Source: JAIMBK01 sp040755975 (GTDB lineage: Bacteria; Bacillota; Desulfotomaculia; Desulfotomaculales; Nap2-2B). Taken from it: a stretch of 64,000 nt of DNA. The position numbers and the translations under genes were made by a program. Location of the stretch: assembly GCA_040755975.1 (NCBI GenBank), contig JBFLZY010000004.1, forward strand, positions 24,978 to 88,977, in the 5' to 3' direction. The notes under the pieces are model-generated. The model searched no databases, was not told the origin of the DNA, and worked only from the letters and a program-made list of their open reading frames with translations. Positions 1 through 8,843 of this stretch are shown one piece after another; within the stretch, counting starts at the first letter, position 1; each line of letters begins with the position of its first letter.

Positions 1-210
1 GGCGGAACAACCGGCGAGGGCAGCCAGGTGGCTAATGCCCCGCGGGCTTTTTCCTACCGCCCCGGCGACCGCGTCCGGCATACCAGGTGGGGCGCCGGTA
101 CTGTGGTGGCCGTCCGCGGGGAAGGGGAAGGGGCCGAAATCAAGGTGGCTTTTCCCGCGCTGGGGATTAAAACTCTCCTGGCCAGGTACGCGCCACTCCA
201 GAGGGAGTGA
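1..210 (+). CDS. pcrA: ATP-dependent DNA helicase PcrA/UvrD, C-terminal end (partial)
   Basis: Only the last 69 codons lie in the window; the gene begins upstream. The visible part is the C-terminal tail of PcrA: a conserved block reading GDRVRHTRWGAGTVVAV followed by VAFPALGIKTLLARYAPL. In known PcrA proteins this small Tudor-like tail follows the helicase core and contacts RNA polymerase. PcrA is a 3'-5' SF1A helicase acting in repair and replication restart. pcrA next to ligA is a common Bacillota arrangement; here amj sits between them. The identification rests on the tail motif alone, but the match is characteristic. Confidence 0.9.
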   Translation, partial: GGTTGEGSQVANAPRAFSYRPGDRVRHTRWGAGTVVAVRGEGEGAEIKVAFPALGIKTLLARYAPLQRE

Positions 211-256
211 AAACCTGCTCTTGATGGGAATAATATCCTTAGGATAAGGAGGAGTA

Positions 257-1120
257 ATGACAGGTTATCTGGCGGCTGTGGCTGCGCTTACGGCCATCAT
301 TCATTTGATTAACACTTTGATTTACGCGGTGCGCCTGGCCGGGGTGCGGACGCAGCGGCTGGCCACGGCAATTTCTTTATTTAACGTAATTTTTTTAATC
401 GCCAGCACGGCGAACCTGATCCAGGCGCCGCTAATGTCGGCAATTGTGGAAAACGCAATCAACGCCGGGTTAAAATATAACGGCGGCATCGATTTACTGG
501 CCAACCCTTTTTATCAGGCCCAGCTGGCCAGCCTGGACAGGCAAATCCGGCTGGTCATCCTGGCCTCGACGGCCGGAACCATCCTGGGCGGTCTCTTGAT
601 ACCCTCCACAGTAAAGATCTTCGTGCGGGGAATAATGCTGCTGGAGGACATTGGTTCCGTGCCGCGGATGTTTTTAAAGCTGCTGCTGGCGCCGCGTTTT
701 TTGCTCGGGCTGACGAAAGAAGTGCAACTTCCCCAGCCGGGCCGCTTTCGGGAAAGCTTGCGTGAACCGCTGCGAATACCTGTATATTTCCTGGTGGCCA
801 ACATTGTTATTACGGGAATCTGGACGACCGGCGTCTTATCCGCTTTGTACGCCGGCGCCTTAAATCCGCAATTTCGGTCGACTGCCGCCTTTACTTCGGG
901 CATTGTCAACGGCATTGCCACCATCCTGGCAGCCACGGTGGTGGACCCCACGGCGGCCATGATTACCGACCAGGCCTTGCGCGGCGCGCGCGAGGAAAAA
1001 GACGTCCGGCAAATGGCCATTTACCTGGCCCTGACCAGATTAATCGGCACTTTCCTGGCCCAGATCATCTTTTTGCCGGGTGCGTGGATCATCGTGTATG
1101 TGGTGAGGTTAATTACTTAA
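257..1120 (+). CDS. amj: Lipid II flippase Amj family protein
   Basis: 287-residue integral membrane protein recognised as the Amj (YdaH, DUF2837) family. The N-terminus has the family signature: a first hydrophobic helix, then IHLINTLIYAVRLAGVRTQR and ISLFNVIFLIASTANLIQAPL. Several further membrane segments follow (around residues 95-120, 170-190, 205-240 and 260-285). In B. subtilis Amj is an alternative to MurJ that moves lipid II across the membrane for peptidoglycan synthesis. The start is ATG, preceded by AAGGAGGAGT. It lies 46 bases after pcrA and 193 bases before ligA. Function is inferred from family resemblance. Confidence 0.85.
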   Translation: MTGYLAAVAALTAIIHLINTLIYAVRLAGVRTQRLATAISLFNVIFLIASTANLIQAPLMSAIVENAINAGLKYNGGIDLLANPFYQAQLASLDRQIRLVILASTAGTILGGLLIPSTVKIFVRGIMLLEDIGSVPRMFLKLLLAPRFLLGLTKEVQLPQPGRFRESLREPLRIPVYFLVANIVITGIWTTGVLSALYAGALNPQFRSTAAFTSGIVNGIATILAATVVDPTAAMITDQALRGAREEKDVRQMAIYLALTRLIGTFLAQIIFLPGAWIIVYVVRLIT

Positions 1121-1130
1121 AGAGAGGTAT

Positions 1131-1165
1131 AAAGGCACAGAGGCACAGAGGCACAAAGAAATAAA
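1131..1165. repeat. Short GGCACAAAG-type repeat
   Basis: Three near-tandem copies of the unit AGGCACAGAGGCACA/AAG lie directly after the amj stop. The same unit recurs between genes at about 14660-14702, 15329-15345, 34457-34485, 36205-36245, 47322-47380 and 63729-63765. It resembles the widespread 'cacagaggacacagagg' intergenic repeat of many bacterial genomes. No coding potential. Confidence 0.6.
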
Positions 1166-1195
1166 GTCGGGAATATTTAGATATTGCCGGCGCCT

Positions 1196-1281
1196 TTAGC
1201 ATATGTCGCTCTTGGCAAATCGAACGGCGGGCCGGTGATTTTCGTTTTCTGTTGGTGCCACGAAAGTGGCATGGAGATCTA
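1196..1281 (+). repeat. Dispersed repeat element, truncated copy (3' end only)
   Basis: This stretch matches the 3' end of a longer element seen at 25325-25645 and 36312-36700. Shared blocks include GCATATGTCGCTC, GGCAAATCGAACGGCGGGCC and CTGTTGGTGCC, then a hairpin and the ATGG-GATCT end. The hairpin is TGCCAC-GAAA-GTGGCA at 1256-1271. In the 25 kb copy the same stem is TGCCGC/GCGGCA, so one base pair differs on both sides. It fills the amj-ligA gap and ends about 30 bases before the ligA start. Confidence 0.7.
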
Positions 1282-1313
1282 ATCCCTAATCCATACTAAG
1301 GTGGTGAGGGTTG

Positions 1314-3335
1314 ATGGCAAGTCCTCTGGAGCAGGCCCGGGAAAGGGCAGAAAGGTTGCGGCGGGAAATTGCGTACCACGACTACCGTTATTATGTCCTG
1401 GACGCCCCGGAGATAACGGACGCCCAGTACGATCAGCTGATGCGGGAGCTGCTGGCCATCGAAAGGCAGTATCCCGAACTGGTCACGCCCGATTCCCCCA
1501 CCCAACGCGTGGGCGGCAAGCCACGGGAAGGTTTTGTTGCGGTGGCCCACTTGACGCCCATGCTCAGCCTGGCCAATGCTTTCGGGGAAGAGGAGTTGCG
1601 CGATTTTGACCGGCGGGTGCGCGCGGCCCTGCCTGGGGAAAAGGTCGAGTACGTGGTGGAATTAAAAATCGACGGCCTGGCTGTTTCCCTCTGGTACGAA
1701 AACGGCTTGTTTATGCGGGGGGCTACCCGGGGAGACGGCGAGATGGGAGAGGACATCACCCCCAACTTGAAAACGATTCCGGCCATCCCCTTGCGCCTTC
1801 GGGAAAACACCCCGGCCCTGGAGGTTCGGGGAGAGGTCTACATGACTAAGGAAGCCTTTTTGAAGCTTAATGAATCCCGCGAAGAAGCCGGGGAGCCCCT
1901 TTTTGCCAACCCGCGCAACGCCGCGGCCGGTTCGCTTCGCCAGCTGGACCCGGCGATAACCGCTTCCCGGAAGTTGAACATTTTCGTGTACGGCCTGGGC
2001 TTTTTTGCAGGAAAGGAAGTAGCTGAACACGTCCGGAGCCTGGAGTGGCTGATGGAATTGGGGTTTCCGGTAAACCGCCACTTCCGGGTTTTTGCGCAGA
2101 TAGAGGAAGTTATTGACTACTGCGCCCGCTGGCAGGAGGAAAGATTCAACCTCCCTTATGCCGCCGACGGAATGGTAATTAAAGTAAACTCGTTAGATCA
2201 GCAGGCCCGCCTGGGGTCGACCATGAAAAGCCCGCGCTGGGCGATTGCCTATAAATTTCCAGCCGAAGAAGCAAAAACGGTGGTTAAAGATATTATTTTG
2301 CGCGTGGGCCGGACGGGGGTGCTTACTCCTACGGCTATTCTGGAGCCTGTGCGGCTGGCCGGCACCACGGTGACCAAGGCCACCCTGCATAACGAAGACA
2401 TGATTAAAGAAAAAGATGTCCGGATCGGGGACACCGTCCTGGTCCATAAAGCCGGCGACGTTATTCCGGAGGTTATTTCCGTAGTGAAGGAAGCGCGCAC
2501 GGGGAAAGAAAAAGTTTTTGCCTGGCCAGAGCGCTGTCCGGAATGCGGTTCGCACGTTGTCCGGCCAGCCGGGGAAGCGGCCGTTCGCTGCCCCAACGTG
2601 GCCTGTCCGGCCAGACTCCGGGAGGGTTTAATCCATTTTGTTTCCCGGTCGGCCATGGACATTATGGGCCTGGGTCCGGCCGTCCTGAGTCAGTTGCTGG
2701 CCAAAGGCCTGGTGAACGATCCCGCGGATTTATACAAGTTGCATTTCGAAGACCTGGTGAACCTGGAGCGCATGGGTCCGAAATCCAGCCAGAACCTTCT
2801 GGAAGCTATTGCCAGAAGTAAGGAGAACCCCTTGCACCGGTTGTTGTTTGCCTTGGGAATCCGGCACGTGGGCGAGCGGGCGGCAAAAATTTTAGCCGAA
2901 CGTTTTGGGTCCATGGAAAGGCTTTCCCGGGCCCGCTCCGAAGAACTCGTCGAGATCCCGGAAATCGGGCCGAAAATCGCGGAGAGCGTGGTCGCCTTTT
3001 TTGCGGCGGAGAAAAACCGGGAACTGCTCCAGAAGCTGGCCGGAGCGGGGGTCAACATGCGGGAAGAAAAAGCGTTCGCGGAAGAGAAGCCTTTCGCGGG
3101 CAAGCTCTTTGTGCTCACCGGAGCGCTTTCGCGGTATACCCGCCAGCAGGCCCAGGAACTGATCGAGAGCCTCGGGGGCCGGGTTACTTCCAGCGTCAGC
3201 AAAAAAACCGATTACGTGGTGGTTGGGGAAGACCCGGGGAGTAAGTACGATAAGGCCGTATCGCTGGGCGTGCCCGTTTTGCGGGAAGAAGAGTTTGTTG
3301 AACTGATCAAATCATTTTTTAGGGGAGGTTCTTGA
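1314..3335 (+). CDS. ligA: NAD+-dependent DNA ligase LigA
   Basis: 673 residues, usual for bacterial LigA. It seals nicks with NAD+ as the adenylate donor. Seen in order: an N-terminal NMN-binding region with YHDYRYYVLD; the adenylation motif VVELKIDGLAVSL, whose lysine (about residue 115) is the AMP attachment site; an OB fold; a four-cysteine zinc finger (CPECGS...CPNVACP, about residues 405-430); helix-hairpin-helix repeats (GIRHVGERAA, IPEIGPKIAESV); and a C-terminal BRCT domain from about residue 590 (GKLFVLTGALSRYTR). I chose the ATG at 1314; a TTG one codon earlier is also possible. gatC begins one base after its stop, so it is probably co-transcribed with gatCAB. Confidence 0.97.
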   Translation: MASPLEQARERAERLRREIAYHDYRYYVLDAPEITDAQYDQLMRELLAIERQYPELVTPDSPTQRVGGKPREGFVAVAHLTPMLSLANAFGEEELRDFDRRVRAALPGEKVEYVVELKIDGLAVSLWYENGLFMRGATRGDGEMGEDITPNLKTIPAIPLRLRENTPALEVRGEVYMTKEAFLKLNESREEAGEPLFANPRNAAAGSLRQLDPAITASRKLNIFVYGLGFFAGKEVAEHVRSLEWLMELGFPVNRHFRVFAQIEEVIDYCARWQEERFNLPYAADGMVIKVNSLDQQARLGSTMKSPRWAIAYKFPAEEAKTVVKDIILRVGRTGVLTPTAILEPVRLAGTTVTKATLHNEDMIKEKDVRIGDTVLVHKAGDVIPEVISVVKEARTGKEKVFAWPERCPECGSHVVRPAGEAAVRCPNVACPARLREGLIHFVSRSAMDIMGLGPAVLSQLLAKGLVNDPADLYKLHFEDLVNLERMGPKSSQNLLEAIARSKENPLHRLLFALGIRHVGERAAKILAERFGSMERLSRARSEELVEIPEIGPKIAESVVAFFAAEKNRELLQKLAGAGVNMREEKAFAEEKPFAGKLFVLTGALSRYTRQQAQELIESLGGRVTSSVSKKTDYVVVGEDPGSKYDKAVSLGVPVLREEEFVELIKSFFRGGS

Positions 3336-3336
3336 G

Positions 3337-3618
3337 GTGTTAACAATTAAAGAAGTCGAGCACGTTGCTTTGCTGGCCCGCCTGGAATTAACCGCTGAAG
3401 AGAAGAAAATGTATACGCGCCAGTTGGGCGATATTCTTGAGTATGCCCAGAAGTTAAATAAACTGGACACGCGCGACGTACCCCCGACGGCCCACGTGCT
3501 GCCGCTGAAAAACGTTTTCCGTGAGGATCGAACCGGGGAGCATTTGCCGCCGGAAAAGGTGCTGGCCAATGCTCCCGACCGGGAAGGGCAGTTTTTTAGG
3601 GTGCCCCGGATTGTGTAG
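3337..3618 (+). CDS. gatC: Asp-tRNA(Asn)/Glu-tRNA(Gln) amidotransferase subunit C
   Basis: 93 residues, the normal GatC size. GatC is the small scaffold that wraps around GatA and links it to GatB in the enzyme that amidates misacylated Glu-tRNA(Gln) and Asp-tRNA(Asn). Typical motifs are VEHVALLARLELTAEE near the start and FRVPRIV at the end. The start is GTG one base after the ligA stop; its ribosome binding site (AGGGGAGG) lies inside the end of ligA, which suggests translational coupling. gatA follows 13 bases downstream. Confidence 0.96.
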   Translation: MLTIKEVEHVALLARLELTAEEKKMYTRQLGDILEYAQKLNKLDTRDVPPTAHVLPLKNVFREDRTGEHLPPEKVLANAPDREGQFFRVPRIV

Positions 3619-3631
3619 AGGAGGTAATGTC

Positions 3632-5089
3632 TTGGAGTTATATTATCTAACGGCCCACGAACTGCACGATCTGCTTGTCGGCAGGGAGATCAGCGCCGAG
3701 GAACTATGCAAAGCTTATTTTAAGCGCATTGAAGCCGTTGAGGACAAGCTTAAAGCTTACGTCACCGTGACCAAAGAAAGCGCCCTGGCGCGGGCGAAAG
3801 AGATTGACCGGCAAATTGCCGCCGGTGACCGGTCTGCGCCACTGGCGGGCATTCCCGTTGCCGTTAAGGATAACCTTTGTACAGAGGGAGTGCGGACAAC
3901 CTGTTCCTCCAAAATTCTCTATAATTTTATTCCGCCTTACAATGCCACCGTAATTAATAAATTAAATGCGGCCGGGGCGATAATTTTAGGGAAAACAAAT
4001 ATGGACGAATTTGCCATGGGTTCTTCCACGGAAAATTCGGGTTTTTTCCCCACGCATAACCCTTGGGATCTGGAACGGGTACCGGGCGGTTCCAGCGGCG
4101 GCTCGGCGGTGGCGGTGGCCGCCGGCGAGGCGGCGGCGGCGCTGGGTTCCGATACGGGCGGTTCCATCCGCCAGCCGGCCGCCTTCTGCGGCATAGTAGG
4201 CTTAAAGCCGACCTACGGGGCGGTCTCCCGCTTCGGGCTGGTTGCTTTTGCTTCCTCCTTGGATCAGATCGGCCCCTTAACGCGGGACGTAACCGATTGC
4301 GCCCTGGTCATGAACGCAATTGCCGGGCACGATCCCCTTGATACCACTTCCGCGCCCGGACCGGTGCCGGATTACACCGCCTACCTGCAAAACGATGGGC
4401 GCGGCTTAAAAATAGGCGTACCTAAAGAATATATGGGCGAAGGTATTTCTCCCGCGGTAAAGCAAGTTATCGAGCAGGCGCTCGGCACCCTGGCCGGCCT
4501 GGGGGCGGAAATCGAGGAAACCAGCCTGCCCCACAGCGAATACGCCCTTCCGGCGTACTATTTAATTGCTCCGGCGGAAGCCAGCTCCAATCTGGCCCGC
4601 TATGACGGGGTGCGTTACGGCTACCGGGCCGGGGGGGCTGCCGACGTGGTGGATATGTTCATGAAAACCCGCAGCCTGGGCTTCGGGCCGGAGGTAAAGC
4701 GCCGGATTATGTTGGGCACCTACGCCCTGTCCGCCGGCTACTACGACGCCTACTACTTAAAGGCATTAAAGGTACGTACGCTCATCAAGCAGGACTTCGA
4801 CCGGGCCTTTGCCAGATACGACGTTTTGCTTTCCCCGACCACCCCGTCGCCAGCCTTCAAGCAGGGAGAAAAGGTGGCCGATCCGCTGCAGATGTACATG
4901 TCGGATATCTGTACCCTTTCGGTAAACCTGGCCGGCCTCCCGGGCATCTCCATCCCGGCCGGCTTCGCAGACGGGCTGCCGGTCGGGATGCAGTTAATCG
5001 GCAAGCCCTTCGATGAAGGCACGCTCCTGCGCGTAGCGTATACCTTTGAGCAAAACACGGAACACCACAAAGCCAGACCTAAAATATAA
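3632..5089 (+). CDS. gatA: Asp-tRNA(Asn)/Glu-tRNA(Gln) amidotransferase subunit A
   Basis: 485 residues from a TTG start, placed by GAGGAGGTAATG just upstream and by agreement with the usual GatA N-terminus (ELYYLTAHELHDLL). It is the amidase-signature subunit that releases ammonia from glutamine. The Ser-cis-Ser-Lys triad can be read: lysine in PVAVKDN (about residue 79), and the serines in the glycine/serine-rich block GGSSGGSAVAVAAGE and GSDTGGSIRQPA (about residues 150-180). Middle gene of gatCAB. A longer open frame runs upstream to 3521 but lies within gatC and is not used. Confidence 0.97.
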   Translation: MELYYLTAHELHDLLVGREISAEELCKAYFKRIEAVEDKLKAYVTVTKESALARAKEIDRQIAAGDRSAPLAGIPVAVKDNLCTEGVRTTCSSKILYNFIPPYNATVINKLNAAGAIILGKTNMDEFAMGSSTENSGFFPTHNPWDLERVPGGSSGGSAVAVAAGEAAAALGSDTGGSIRQPAAFCGIVGLKPTYGAVSRFGLVAFASSLDQIGPLTRDVTDCALVMNAIAGHDPLDTTSAPGPVPDYTAYLQNDGRGLKIGVPKEYMGEGISPAVKQVIEQALGTLAGLGAEIEETSLPHSEYALPAYYLIAPAEASSNLARYDGVRYGYRAGGAADVVDMFMKTRSLGFGPEVKRRIMLGTYALSAGYYDAYYLKALKVRTLIKQDFDRAFARYDVLLSPTTPSPAFKQGEKVADPLQMYMSDICTLSVNLAGLPGISIPAGFADGLPVGMQLIGKPFDEGTLLRVAYTFEQNTEHHKARPKI

Positions 5090-5116
5090 AACCCGGTGCC
5101 AGGAAAGGAGAGTTTT

Positions 5117-6550
5117 ATGGAGTACGAAGCCGTCATCGGCCTGGAAGTACACGTGGAGCTGAAAACAAAAACCAAGATCTTTTGCCCCTCGACGACCGAA
5201 TTCGGCGGCGACCCCAATACCCACACCTGCCCGGTGTGCCTGGGACTGCCCGGGGTGCTGCCGGTGCTGAACAAAAAGGTGCTGGAATACGCCATCCGGG
5301 CTGCTCTGGCCTTAAACTGCGAGATTGCGGAATTTTCCAAGTTCGACCGGAAAAATTACTATTACCCCGATATGCCCAAAAACTACCAGATCTCGCAATA
5401 TGACCTTCCCCTGGCCAAAAACGGCTACCTGGACATTGAGGTGGACGGACAGACCAGGCGCATCGGAATCACCCGCCTGCACATGGAGGAAGATACGGGC
5501 AAACTCGTCCACCAGGGCACCATCACCACCACGCCGTATTCGCTGGTGGACTACAACCGGGCCGGCGTGCCCTTAATCGAAATCGTTTCCGAGCCGGACC
5601 TGCGTTCGCCGGAGGAGGCGCGGGTCTACATGGAAAAACTGCGCTCCATCATCCAGTATACCGGCGTTTCCGACTGCAAAATGGAAGAAGGCTCCCTGCG
5701 CTGCGACGCCAACGTTTCGGTGCGGCCGAAGGGAAACAGGGAATTTGGAACCAAAACGGAAATCAAGAATATGAATTCTTTTAAGGCCTTGTACCGGGCG
5801 CTCAGCTACGAGGTCCAGCGCCAGATCGACGTGCTCGAAGATGGCGGCCGGATCATTCAGGAAACCCGCACCTGGGACGAGGGCAAAGGGGTGACCCTGC
5901 CCATGCGCAGCAAGGAAGAAGCGCACGATTACCGCTACTTTCCCGAGCCCGACCTGGTGCCGCTGGTGATTGACCGCCGGTGGGTGGAAGAAATCCGGAC
6001 CTCTTTACCCGAACTTCCTGACCGGCGCCGGCAGCGTTACATGGAACAGTTCGGCCTGCCCGCTTACGACGCTTCCGTGCTGACGGCGACCATTGAGCTG
6101 GCCGAGTACTTTGAAGCCTGCGTAGCCCATTATCCCGACGCGAAAACGGTGAGCAACTGGGTTATGGGCGACCTTTCCCGCCTCTTGAATGCACATAACC
6201 TGGAAATCACCCGGTGCCGGATCCGGCCGGAACAGCTGGCCCAGATGCTCAGGCTCATCGCTCAGGGCACCATCAGCGGTAAAATCGCCAAGACGGTTTT
6301 TGAAGAAATGTTCGCCACGGGCAGCGATCCGGAGAAAATCGTGAAAGAAAAGGGGCTTGTCCAGATTACCGACGAAGGGGCCATTGCCGCCATCGTGGAG
6401 GAAGTAATCGCCAACCATCCCAAGGTGGTGGAAGATTACCGGGCCGGCAAGGACAAAGCCTTGGGCTTTTTGGTCGGGCAGGTCATGAAGGCCACCAGAG
6501 GCAAAGCCAATCCGGAATTGGTCAACAGGCTTCTCAAAGAGAGACTATAA
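5117..6550 (+). CDS. gatB: Asp-tRNA(Asn)/Glu-tRNA(Gln) amidotransferase subunit B
   Basis: 477 residues from an ATG preceded by AGGAAAGGAG. GatB binds the mischarged tRNA, phosphorylates the acyl group with ATP and transfers ammonia from GatA. The N-terminal cradle has the signature YEAVIGLEVHVELKTKTKIFC, a zinc-site CPVCLGLPG pair, and FDRKNYYYPDMPKNYQISQYD. The C-terminal tail domain (YqeY-like, about residues 330-477) ends in KATRGKANPELVNRLLKERL. Last gene of gatCAB. An in-frame ATG at 5096 exists, but the SD sequence and family N-terminus favour 5117. Confidence 0.97.
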   Translation: MEYEAVIGLEVHVELKTKTKIFCPSTTEFGGDPNTHTCPVCLGLPGVLPVLNKKVLEYAIRAALALNCEIAEFSKFDRKNYYYPDMPKNYQISQYDLPLAKNGYLDIEVDGQTRRIGITRLHMEEDTGKLVHQGTITTTPYSLVDYNRAGVPLIEIVSEPDLRSPEEARVYMEKLRSIIQYTGVSDCKMEEGSLRCDANVSVRPKGNREFGTKTEIKNMNSFKALYRALSYEVQRQIDVLEDGGRIIQETRTWDEGKGVTLPMRSKEEAHDYRYFPEPDLVPLVIDRRWVEEIRTSLPELPDRRRQRYMEQFGLPAYDASVLTATIELAEYFEACVAHYPDAKTVSNWVMGDLSRLLNAHNLEITRCRIRPEQLAQMLRLIAQGTISGKIAKTVFEEMFATGSDPEKIVKEKGLVQITDEGAIAAIVEEVIANHPKVVEDYRAGKDKALGFLVGQVMKATRGKANPELVNRLLKERL

Positions 6551-6644
6551 GTATTTTAAAGCTCAGGCAGGATTTTTAAAAAAAATGTCGAATGGAGTAA
6601 GTGTTAAGTCTTGTTAAATAAATCTCAAGCGTTTTTAAAAATTA

Positions 6645-6680
6645 GGTAGAGATGGTTCCCGGGAGCTATCTCTACCCTTT
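6645..6680. terminator. Hairpin downstream of gatB
   Basis: GGTAGAGAT (6645-6653) and ATCTCTACC (6668-6676) form a perfect 9-base-pair stem around a 14-base loop, followed by only CTTT. The short U tract makes it a weak intrinsic terminator at best. It lies about 95 bases after gatB. Confidence 0.45.
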
Positions 6681-6740
6681 ACAGGTTAAGTTGTTGGTCA
6701 AGGTTTATATATAGAAAGCTCATCTAAATACTTTTGTCCG

Positions 6741-6780
6741 CTGCATATGCAGGCGAATACTGCATATGCACTTTTTTTAA
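6741..6780 (+). terminator. Probable intrinsic terminator of the gatB transcript
   Basis: TGCATATGCA occurs twice as an inverted repeat (about 6742-6751 and 6761-6770), followed by C and a run of seven T on the plus strand. This fits termination of the rightward ligA-gatCAB transcript before the leftward acetate cluster. The TAA stop of the small minus-strand gene at 6777 overlaps the T run. Confidence 0.55.
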
Positions 6781-6863
6781 CCCAGCACACCAGCACCCAT
6801 CAGGATAACGAATAAAATTGTGAAACCGAGGAGCGCAATTAAAGTAGTATCTTCACTGGCCAT
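6777..6863 (-). CDS. 28-residue single-span membrane peptide downstream of symporter
   Basis: Small gene read directly from the minus strand: ATG at 6863, TAA at 6777-6779, 28 residues. A consensus ribosome binding site (AAAGGAGGT) lies 8 bases before the ATG, and the gene begins 27 bases after the symporter stop. The product starts MASEDTTL, followed by one hydrophobic span (IALLGFTILFVILMGAGVLG). Small one-helix proteins encoded beside sodium:solute symporters are known in other bacteria and archaea as accessory peptides; I do not claim this is a sequence member of that family. Probably co-expressed with the symporter and working with it in the membrane (inference). Confidence 0.7.
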   Translation of the reverse strand: MASEDTTLIALLGFTILFVILMGAGVLG

Positions 6864-6890
6864 GTTAAGAAACCTCCTTTGCAGTCAAAT

Positions 6891-8693
6891 TTAACTCTTG
6901 CTGACGGACGGCTTCGGAGTGGCCGGAGCGTGTACTTCGTCCACAACGATTTTTTGCTCTACTTCCGCCCGCATGATTTGTTCCTCGGTGATCGTGGCCA
7001 TTCCCGCCTTAAAGCAGAGTGCCCACATCATGATCATTCCCAGCAGCCACCAGACGATTTGCCAGGCCCACAGGGGCGGGAAACCTGCAAAGGAGAAAGC
7101 GTGGTTGCCAAGGATGGCGAAGGGGCCGATGGCGAACAGGTACCACAAAGGCACCCCTACTTTCAGGATGTTGCGCCACCTCTTCTGGGAGAGGGTGGGG
7201 GAATCGATGCTGTTCAGCCACTCGCGTACTTCCCTTTGCCGCTCTCTGATTTCCGGCGAATCTTTCACACCCAGGCCGCGGCAGAGGTAGGCCACGGCCA
7301 GCGCCGCAATGATGCCCCACCCGGCGGAATGGATGGTGAGCGGGTACTTGAATACACCGAAAGTGAGGTATACGGCCACAATTCCCGCCAACGTGCCGAG
7401 CACGGCGCCGATTCCCGGAAATCTAAGTCCCCAGATGGTTCCCAGCAGCGGCAGGTACATGATAAACCCGAACGCGGTGGCCAACCCGCCCAGCATGACC
7501 AGGGCCTCCGTAGAAGTCATCCCGACGTATAGGGCCACTATCGTGATGGCTAGGGCCAGAATCCGGGAGGTCCAGATTTGCTCGCCGTGGCCGGCCTGCG
7601 GGCGGATATAGCGGAAGTAAACGTCGCGGCACATGATGGTGGAACCGGTCCCGACGTACGGAGCGGCGGTGGAATGCATGGCGGCGATGGCGCCGATAAA
7701 GACGATCCCCAGCCAGATTCCCGGCACGAAGTGCTGCATCAGGCTGGGTACGACATCTCCGTCCTTGGCGATGCCCAGGGCGCTGGTGAGGAATTTGCCG
7801 CCCATGCCCTGGATGGCGGTGAAGAAGAACAGCGCAAAGCCGACCAGCCAGGTGGAGGCGAAAGCCTGCTGCCAGGCAAAAGGCCGGGGATTTTTATTGG
7901 CAAACTGCCACATGGTGAAAGCCGGCGAAGACTGAATGCCCATGAGTGAAAACATGTAGGTGAGGATCATGGCAGTCGTCCAGATTTGCTTGCCGGTGGT
8001 GAACTCAATAAGCGACGGGATTTCCAGAGCTTCTTTGGGTAGGGTGGCCAGTTTGGCGCTGAAGTCCGTCCAGCCGCCGAAGTGGATCAGGACAAAAACG
8101 CCCAGAATAATTATCCCGGCTACAAGCGCGACACACTGCATCACGCCTACCCAAGTGCTGGCGCGCAAGCCCCCGGCAGCCACGTAGAAGAGTACTACCA
8201 CGGCTAAGAAAATTGCGCCCCACTCGTAGGAGAACCCGGTGACCCAATGGAAAAGCGAGCCGGCCGCCATAAACTGAACCGCGGAATAAAAAGCGGAATA
8301 CAGGAAGGCGGCGATGACCACCAGCCAGCGCATCCCCTCGTTGCCGAAGTAGTAAGCGTACATGTCGCCGGGGGTGATAAAGCCGTAGCGTTTTCCCAAA
8401 AGCCAGACCCGTTTGGCAAAAAAGGTGCCCGTGATCGGGATGGTTAAAACGTAAAAAGAAGCAAAGGCATACGCCAGGCCGTCCTTCCAGATCAGGCCGG
8501 GATGCCCGATAAAGGTCCAGCCGCTGAAAGACGCGGCAGTTGCGGCCAGCAGGAAGGCGATCATGGGAATCTGCCTGCCGGCAACTACGTAATCACCGGC
8601 CGTTTTGGATTTTACCGCGCCCTCTATGCCCCAGTAAAAGCAGTAGACTATGTAAGCGATCAGCAAAATCCAGACCCACGTTACACCGCTCAT
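6891..8693 (-). CDS. Sodium:solute symporter (SSS family), probable acetate/monocarboxylate uptake
   Basis: 600-residue polytopic protein of the SSS family (PF00474). About thirteen hydrophobic segments can be seen, beginning with WVWILLIAYIVYCFYWGIEG. Early family features include AGRQIPMIAFLLAATAASFSGWTFIG near residue 40, and GGLRASTWVGVMQ near residue 175. The last third ends in a soluble tail after a final pair of spans. The start is ATG with AAAGGAGGGTTATT before it. It lies 150 bases downstream of an acetyl-CoA synthetase on the same strand, which suggests the substrate is acetate or another short monocarboxylate (context inference). A 28-residue membrane peptide follows. Confidence 0.85.
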   Translation of the reverse strand: MSGVTWVWILLIAYIVYCFYWGIEGAVKSKTAGDYVVAGRQIPMIAFLLAATAASFSGWTFIGHPGLIWKDGLAYAFASFYVLTIPITGTFFAKRVWLLGKRYGFITPGDMYAYYFGNEGMRWLVVIAAFLYSAFYSAVQFMAAGSLFHWVTGFSYEWGAIFLAVVVLFYVAAGGLRASTWVGVMQCVALVAGIIILGVFVLIHFGGWTDFSAKLATLPKEALEIPSLIEFTTGKQIWTTAMILTYMFSLMGIQSSPAFTMWQFANKNPRPFAWQQAFASTWLVGFALFFFTAIQGMGGKFLTSALGIAKDGDVVPSLMQHFVPGIWLGIVFIGAIAAMHSTAAPYVGTGSTIMCRDVYFRYIRPQAGHGEQIWTSRILALAITIVALYVGMTSTEALVMLGGLATAFGFIMYLPLLGTIWGLRFPGIGAVLGTLAGIVAVYLTFGVFKYPLTIHSAGWGIIAALAVAYLCRGLGVKDSPEIRERQREVREWLNSIDSPTLSQKRWRNILKVGVPLWYLFAIGPFAILGNHAFSFAGFPPLWAWQIVWWLLGMIMMWALCFKAGMATITEEQIMRAEVEQKIVVDEVHAPATPKPSVSKS

Positions 8694-8843
8694 AATAACC
8701 CTCCTTTGGTTTTATATTTCATAAAGATTAAAGTATTATCAGAACAATTCTCGATGCTCACTCACCCCCTCCCTTTTTTCTGAAATGAATCACTATGTAT
8801 TGTTCCGTTATCGACCTCCTCTCTGTTTTGAAATAGAGGAATC

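Noticed and set aside
6879..7532. 217-codon open frame on the plus strand opposite the symporter gene
   Set aside because: It is antisense to a clear membrane protein, has low-complexity His/Pro/Gln composition and no family resemblance; a composition shadow.
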